7,648 nucleotides of DNA. It comes from Ktedonobacterales bacterium (GTDB taxonomy: Bacteria; Chloroflexota; Ktedonobacteria; Ktedonobacterales; JADMIN01). The position numbers and the translations under genes are program-made. Shown piece after piece: positions 4,782 to 7,648 of the stretch. The notes below the pieces were generated by a model. It saw only the letters and a list, made by a program, of their open reading frames with translations. It was not told the DNA's origin and ran no database searches. Numbering within the stretch: position 1 is the stretch's first letter; each line of letters starts with the position of its first letter. The stretch spans positions 1 through 7,648 of the forward strand of contig JANWHL010000012.1 in the NCBI GenBank assembly GCA_025450405.1. The letters are read 5' to 3'.

Positions 4782-5381
4782 GTGGAGGGACCATCGCATG
4801 TGGTCTTTGGTCTGGCGGGCGCGGTCGTGCTCGATAGCGCGTTCCACCTCTCCGGACCGTCGCTGATTGGCACGGGCGCGCCCGTGACACCGGACGCGGT
4901 GGCGCTCAAAGTCATCTTCTATGGAGTTGCGGCGCTGGGTGCGCTGGTACCCGACATCGACAATGCGCGCAGCACGCTCGGCAGGCACCTGGGGATCGTC
5001 AGCAAGGAGATTCAGAAGCACGCCGGCCACCGGCGACTCTTCCACAGCGTGGTGGGTCTGGCGCTGACCGGCGTGCTGGTCTGGGCAGCGCAAGAGGGCG
5101 TGGCGTTCGGGCTGCGCCAGGTGGGGTGGCCGCTCACGGCGGAGCGGCTCGCCGCCAATGTCGCGCTCGTCGCCCTGCTGGTGGGCTATCTGCTCCATCT
5201 CGTCGCCGACAGTCTGACCATCGGCGGGGTGCCCTGGCTCTGGCCATCGCACATCCGCTTCGGCTTCCCGCCCTGGCGCTCGTGGCGCTTCCGGTCCGGC
5301 AGCTGGATCGAGCCGGTGGTGGTGGTGGGCGTCGGCGTCGCGGTCATCACTGGGCTCTATCTGCGCATGCTCGCCATCTAG
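4782..5381 (+). CDS. YdjM/DUF457-family membrane metal-dependent hydrolase
   Basis: A 199-residue integral membrane protein. Family motifs are in order: SHVVFGLAGA (His6), GALVPDIDNARSTLGR (Asp58 and Asp60), GHRRLFHS (His83, Arg84, His88, Ser89) and GYLLHLVADSLTIGGVPWLWP (His139, Asp143). These conserved His/Asp residues are the presumed metal ligands of the YdjM (LexA-regulated) DUF457 family, whose members are described as membrane-bound hydrolases of unknown substrate. Hydrophobic segments lie near 7-21, 42-56, 88-104, 124-143 and 178-196. The start GTG 4782 follows GGAAGGGA (4766-4773) by eight nt; in-frame GTG 4800 would cut off the first His motif, so I prefer 4782. I see no SOS box upstream. 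It converges with the lipoprotein gene, leaving only 54 nt between the stops and no clear terminator. Confidence 0.88.
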   Translation: MEGPSHVVFGLAGAVVLDSAFHLSGPSLIGTGAPVTPDAVALKVIFYGVAALGALVPDIDNARSTLGRHLGIVSKEIQKHAGHRRLFHSVVGLALTGVLVWAAQEGVAFGLRQVGWPLTAERLAANVALVALLVGYLLHLVADSLTIGGVPWLWPSHIRFGFPPWRSWRFRSGSWIEPVVVVGVGVAVITGLYLRMLAI

Positions 5382-5435
5382 CGCGCGTCGCGGCGCCCTG
5401 CCCCGCACCGGGTTGGGGTGGCTGCCCGCGCGTCC

Positions 5436-6122
5436 TCAGGCGCCCTTGGTGGCTGTGGAGCTTGGGGTTGTCGAGGTCGGCAACCAGACCGTCGCTGGTT
5501 GCAGGGCGTTGAACATGCGGATGAGGGTGTCGCTGGACGACGCGGCGGCGATGGTGATGCTCGTCCGTCCCTGCGCCCCCAGGCACACGGTCACCACGGC
5601 CGCGGTTGGGCTCGGCGTGGCGCCCGCGATGGGAGTGCCGCCCTGTGCGCCGCCGCGAGGCTGGATCGCCTGACTGCACTGCAACTTGGTGCCGAGACCG
5701 CCGGCCGAGGCGGCGTGTTGTGGCGCCTCGGAAAAGCTGAGCGGCGCCGACCCCGGTAGCACGTAGGTGATGCGGAACTGGGCCCCGAGGACCGGGTCAT
5801 GGATCGTCCCGCCGGCGAGAGCCAGACACGTGCCGCGCGGGAGCGTGGCCGGCAGATACGGCGTGAAGCCAAGCTGCCCCTTGACCGCCTGCCAATCGGT
5901 GATGTCGGGCTGCTGGAGTTTGCCATCGTCCTGGAAATGAATGGAGGGCCCGTCGCACCAGGGGACCTGGGCCAGCGTCAGTGTGGCGCTGGGTCCGCTC
6001 GCGGCGTTGCCGCCAAGGTCACACGCCGCCAGCGCCAGCGTGAGCAGCAGCGCGCCGCCAGCGCCCGCCAGCAACCGCCGGGCCCACGTCCCCGCCGCCA
6101 TCCTTTGCAGTCGCGTCATCAT
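5436..6122 (-). CDS. Predicted secreted lipoprotein, DUF4367-like
   Basis: From ATG 6122 (or the adjacent ATG 6119) the product is 228 residues. It opens with a lipoprotein signal: charged MTRLQRM..WARR, a hydrophobic core, then LALAAC with the lipobox LAAC ending at Cys34. The protein should be lipidated at Cys and anchored outside the cytoplasmic membrane. The mature part holds the segment GFTPYLPATLPRGTCL followed by a beta-rich region, and ends with SDTLIRMFNALQP. This order resembles DUF4367-type domains (LP-x-x-LP-x-G early, a helix at the end), but I cannot confirm it. Four more cysteines lie in the mature chain (in PWCDG, GTCLA, LQCSQ and TVCLG) and could form two disulphides outside the cell. 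A Thr/Ser/Pro-rich tail closes the protein. A frame extension to 6161 is possible but would put extra polar residues before the signal. Confidence 0.82.
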   Translation of the reverse strand: MMTRLQRMAAGTWARRLLAGAGGALLLTLALAACDLGGNAASGPSATLTLAQVPWCDGPSIHFQDDGKLQQPDITDWQAVKGQLGFTPYLPATLPRGTCLALAGGTIHDPVLGAQFRITYVLPGSAPLSFSEAPQHAASAGGLGTKLQCSQAIQPRGGAQGGTPIAGATPSPTAAVVTVCLGAQGRTSITIAAASSSDTLIRMFNALQPATVWLPTSTTPSSTATKGA

Positions 6123-6249
6123 CCCGTGAGCCCCAGGTGCCGCGTGTGCTCGGTATCCCACCGCTCGCCCTCCGCCCCATCCTTCCGCCGGCGCGGATCA
6201 TCCCGCCGGGCGCATGCCATCCGACGTCCCCATGTGGCGACGTCCCACT

Positions 6250-6255
6250 ACTATA
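6250..6255 (-). promoter_or_regulatory. Possible -10 box for the lipoprotein gene
   Basis: TATAGT on the minus strand (complement of 6250-6255) is close to the -10 consensus and lies 128 nt before ATG 6122 in an otherwise AT-poor gap. No matching -35 is found at 16-18 bp. Confidence 0.35.
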
Positions 6256-6359
6256 ACGCACGAGCGGACCGAAGCGCGCGACGACGGCGGCGTCCCATTG
6301 ATCCCGCGGTCACGCCGTCGATGCCGATCATGCCGTCGCGGCGGCGTAACCCGTGCGCG

Positions 6360-6368
6360 TGCTACCAT
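6360..6368 (+). promoter_or_regulatory. Possible extended -10 promoter for the XdhC-type gene
   Basis: TGCTACCAT at 6360-6368 keeps the TGC and the TA...T positions of the TGCTATACT elements found earlier in the window, and lies about 90 nt before ATG 6460. No clear -35 is seen. The rest of the 337-nt gap between the lipoprotein and XdhC starts holds no gene I can support. Confidence 0.4.
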
Positions 6369-6459
6369 CAGGGGGCTGGGGCGCACATCCGCGCGCCGGT
6401 CCCGGTCCCAGGGGGCGCGGGCCGGCCGGAACACGCCCGGCGTAACCAAGGAGCATGTG

Positions 6460-7434
6460 ATGTTCCAGGAGATTCAGGCGGCGCTGGCCCACGGCGAGCG
6501 GGTGGCGCTCGTCACCGTCGTCAAGGTGAGCGGAGCCGCACCATGCGCGCCGGGGACGCGGCTGCTGGTACGGGCGGATGGCGGGTTGGTGGGCACGCTC
6601 GGCGGCGCCACCACCGACGAGCGCGCGCGCCGCGACGCCCTGGACGCGATCACGACCGGCCAGGCGGAGCTGAAGGACTACTATCTGGACCCCGAAGGCG
6701 GCGAGAGCGTTGGGAGTTGTGGAGCCACGCTGCGGGTGTTCGTCGAGGCGCTGCGGCCCGAGCCACGGTTGCTCATCGCCGGCGCGGGCTACGTAGGCCA
6801 GGCGTTGGCGCGGCTGGCGGCGCCGCTGGGCTGGCGTGTCGCGCTGCTGGACGACCGCTCCGAGCTGACGCACGGGACCTCGCCGCCGGCGGGGGCGGAG
6901 GTGGCGCTGGGCGATATGCCGGACCTGCTGCGCGCCCGGCATCCCGATCCCATGACCTGGATTGTGGTGGTCACCCGCGGCCACCGCACCGACCAGGAGG
7001 TGCTCCGGGCGGCGCTGGAAGGCCCCGCCGCCTACGTCGGGATGATCGGCAGCGCCAGCAAAGTCCGCGCAATCTTCCGCCATCTCTTGCGAGCCGGCGT
7101 GGCCGCGGCCGACCTCGAACGGGTCCACGCGCCGATTGGGCTGGACCTCGGCGCCGAGACGCCCGATGAGATCGCGCTCAGCATCGCCGCCGAGCTGGTG
7201 ATGCGGCGCCACGGCACGTCCGGCCAGCCGCTGCGGGACCGGCACGGGTTGCTGCGCGCGGTGCTCGACGGCACCGCCTCCGACGACGATGTCCCCGACG
7301 ACGGTGCCACCCCCGATGGGGCGGATGTCGCGGTCGTGGGGAGCGCGGAGGGCGTGTCGGCGGCGGACACGCTGACGGAGACCGCGCCCGGGGCGAATGG
7401 CGCGCGGCCACTGGCGCCGACCGAGGTGGGCTAG
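6460..7434 (+). CDS. XdhC/CoxI-family protein
   Basis: A 324-residue protein. XdhC proteins bind molybdenum cofactor and help insert its sulphurated form into xanthine dehydrogenase-type enzymes. The N-terminal XdhC_CoxI domain shows VKVSGAAPCAPGTRLLV (residues 22-37) and VGTLGG (44-49), then SCGATLRVF (Cys87). The C-terminal Rossmann domain begins LLIAGAGYVG (GxGxxG at 108-113) and continues LLDDR (129-133), VVTRGHRTD (170-178) and YVGMIGSASK (192-201). The helix IGLDLGAETPDEIALSIAAELV follows, typical of the family. The expected GGG-x-x-E is changed to GGATTDE. After about residue 269 an acidic, low-complexity tail of some 55 residues is added. ATG 6460 has AAGGAG (6448-6453) six nt upstream. 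No molybdenum hydroxylase gene lies in the window; a HAD gene follows after 61 nt. Confidence 0.9.
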   Translation: MFQEIQAALAHGERVALVTVVKVSGAAPCAPGTRLLVRADGGLVGTLGGATTDERARRDALDAITTGQAELKDYYLDPEGGESVGSCGATLRVFVEALRPEPRLLIAGAGYVGQALARLAAPLGWRVALLDDRSELTHGTSPPAGAEVALGDMPDLLRARHPDPMTWIVVVTRGHRTDQEVLRAALEGPAAYVGMIGSASKVRAIFRHLLRAGVAAADLERVHAPIGLDLGAETPDEIALSIAAELVMRRHGTSGQPLRDRHGLLRAVLDGTASDDDVPDDGATPDGADVAVVGSAEGVSAADTLTETAPGANGARPLAPTEVG

Positions 7435-7495
7435 AGCGCGCCGGGGCTGGCTGGAGGAAGAGCCGTAGCGGGCGCGGCTCGCGGAGGAGCGGATC

Positions 7496-7648
7496 GTGGG
7501 CGAGGGGCCAGTGGGTGAGAAGGCAGTGGGTGAGAAGGGACGGCGGCCGTTCGGCGCGGTGGTCTTCGACCTGGACGGCACGCTGGTGGATACCGAGGCG
7601 CTCCACCTGGCCGCCTCGCACCACGCCGCGCGTGTCGTGCTGGGAGGC
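7496..7648 (+). CDS. HAD-superfamily phosphatase, 5' part (3' end outside window)
   Basis: The frame starts at GTG 7496, six nt after GGAGGAG (7483-7489), and runs off the window after 51 residues. VVFDLDGTLVDTEALH holds HAD motif I, DxDGT, with the nucleophile Asp25 and the acid/base Asp27. The ending DTExLH is typical of the beta-phosphoglucomutase-like/CbbY subgroup. The N-terminus is unusually long: in this family motif I normally lies within the first ten residues. The surplus is two copies of VGEK made by a 15-bp repeat. GTG codons 7511 and 7526 inside the repeat are alternative starts. It follows the XdhC-type gene by 61 nt on the same strand and may be co-transcribed. The substrate cannot be told from this part. 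Confidence 0.88.
   Translation, partial: MGEGPVGEKAVGEKGRRPFGAVVFDLDGTLVDTEALHLAASHHAARVVLGG
7509..7538. repeat. 15-bp tandem duplication at the start of the HAD gene
   Basis: CAGTGGGTGAGAAGG occurs twice in contact, at 7509-7523 and 7524-7538, in frame, adding a second VGEK and a second potential GTG start. Confidence 0.9.

Noticed and set aside
5382..5435. Terminator between the converging YdjM-type and lipoprotein genes
   Set aside because: I find only weak GC-rich stems and no T-tract in the 54-nt gap.
5799..7169. 456-codon plus-strand open frame spanning the lipoprotein and XdhC regions
   Set aside because: It overlaps two recognisable genes in other frames and its translation is low-complexity Arg/Gly/Ala.
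7460..7480. Hairpin terminator between the XdhC-type and HAD genes
   Set aside because: GAGCCG and CGGCTC give only a 6-bp stem with no T-tract, directly before the HAD ribosome binding site; the genes are more likely linked.

Overview
High-GC DNA (by eye about two-thirds G+C or more) from a bacterium. Real genes use GC-rich third positions, GTG and ATG starts, AGGAGG-type ribosome binding sites and frequent TAG stops. A canonical T-box riboswitch in front of a glutamyl-tRNA synthetase gene points to Firmicutes, Actinobacteria or Chloroflexota. With the base composition and the mix of DUF5808/DUF1648-type, YhfC-type and XdhC genes, Chloroflexota is my best guess, but it is not proven by the window.

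Layout. (1) Positions 2-1468, plus strand: the 3' part of a DUF5808 membrane-protein gene, then a YhfC-family intramembrane protease gene split by an in-frame TAG at 962-964. (2) 1469-1606: a convergent gap with a strong hairpin and four perfect copies of a 14-bp repeat; the last copy supplies the stop codon of the next gene. (3) 3761-1602, minus strand: a sigma70-type promoter, a complete T-box leader (Stem I, specifier loop, Stem III, T-box, antiterminator and terminator) and the glutamyl-tRNA synthetase gene. (4) 3789-4288, plus strand: an extended -10 promoter, a leader of about 140 nt and a small Rieske ferredoxin gene. (5) 4343-4685, plus strand: a second extended -10 promoter and a small unrecognised gene whose best start is one frame off its body, next to a run of six G. 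(6) 4701-5381, plus strand: a 15-bp repeat in three copies, then a YdjM/DUF457 membrane hydrolase gene. (7) 6122-5436, minus strand: a lipoprotein gene. (8) 6460-7648, plus strand: an XdhC-family gene followed by the start of a HAD phosphatase gene.

The genes do not form one pathway; they look like ordinary chromosomal neighbours in short transcription units. The most notable signal is the T-box. Aligned on conserved T-box landmarks, its specifier reads CAG (glutamine) rather than a glutamate codon, although it controls a GluRS gene. That fits a GluRS that charges tRNA-Gln with glutamate for later transamidation. Second is the precise in-frame amber codon that separates the catalytic motifs of the YhfC protease. 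Third is a recurring habit of perfect 9-, 14- and 15-bp tandem duplications, inside and between genes.
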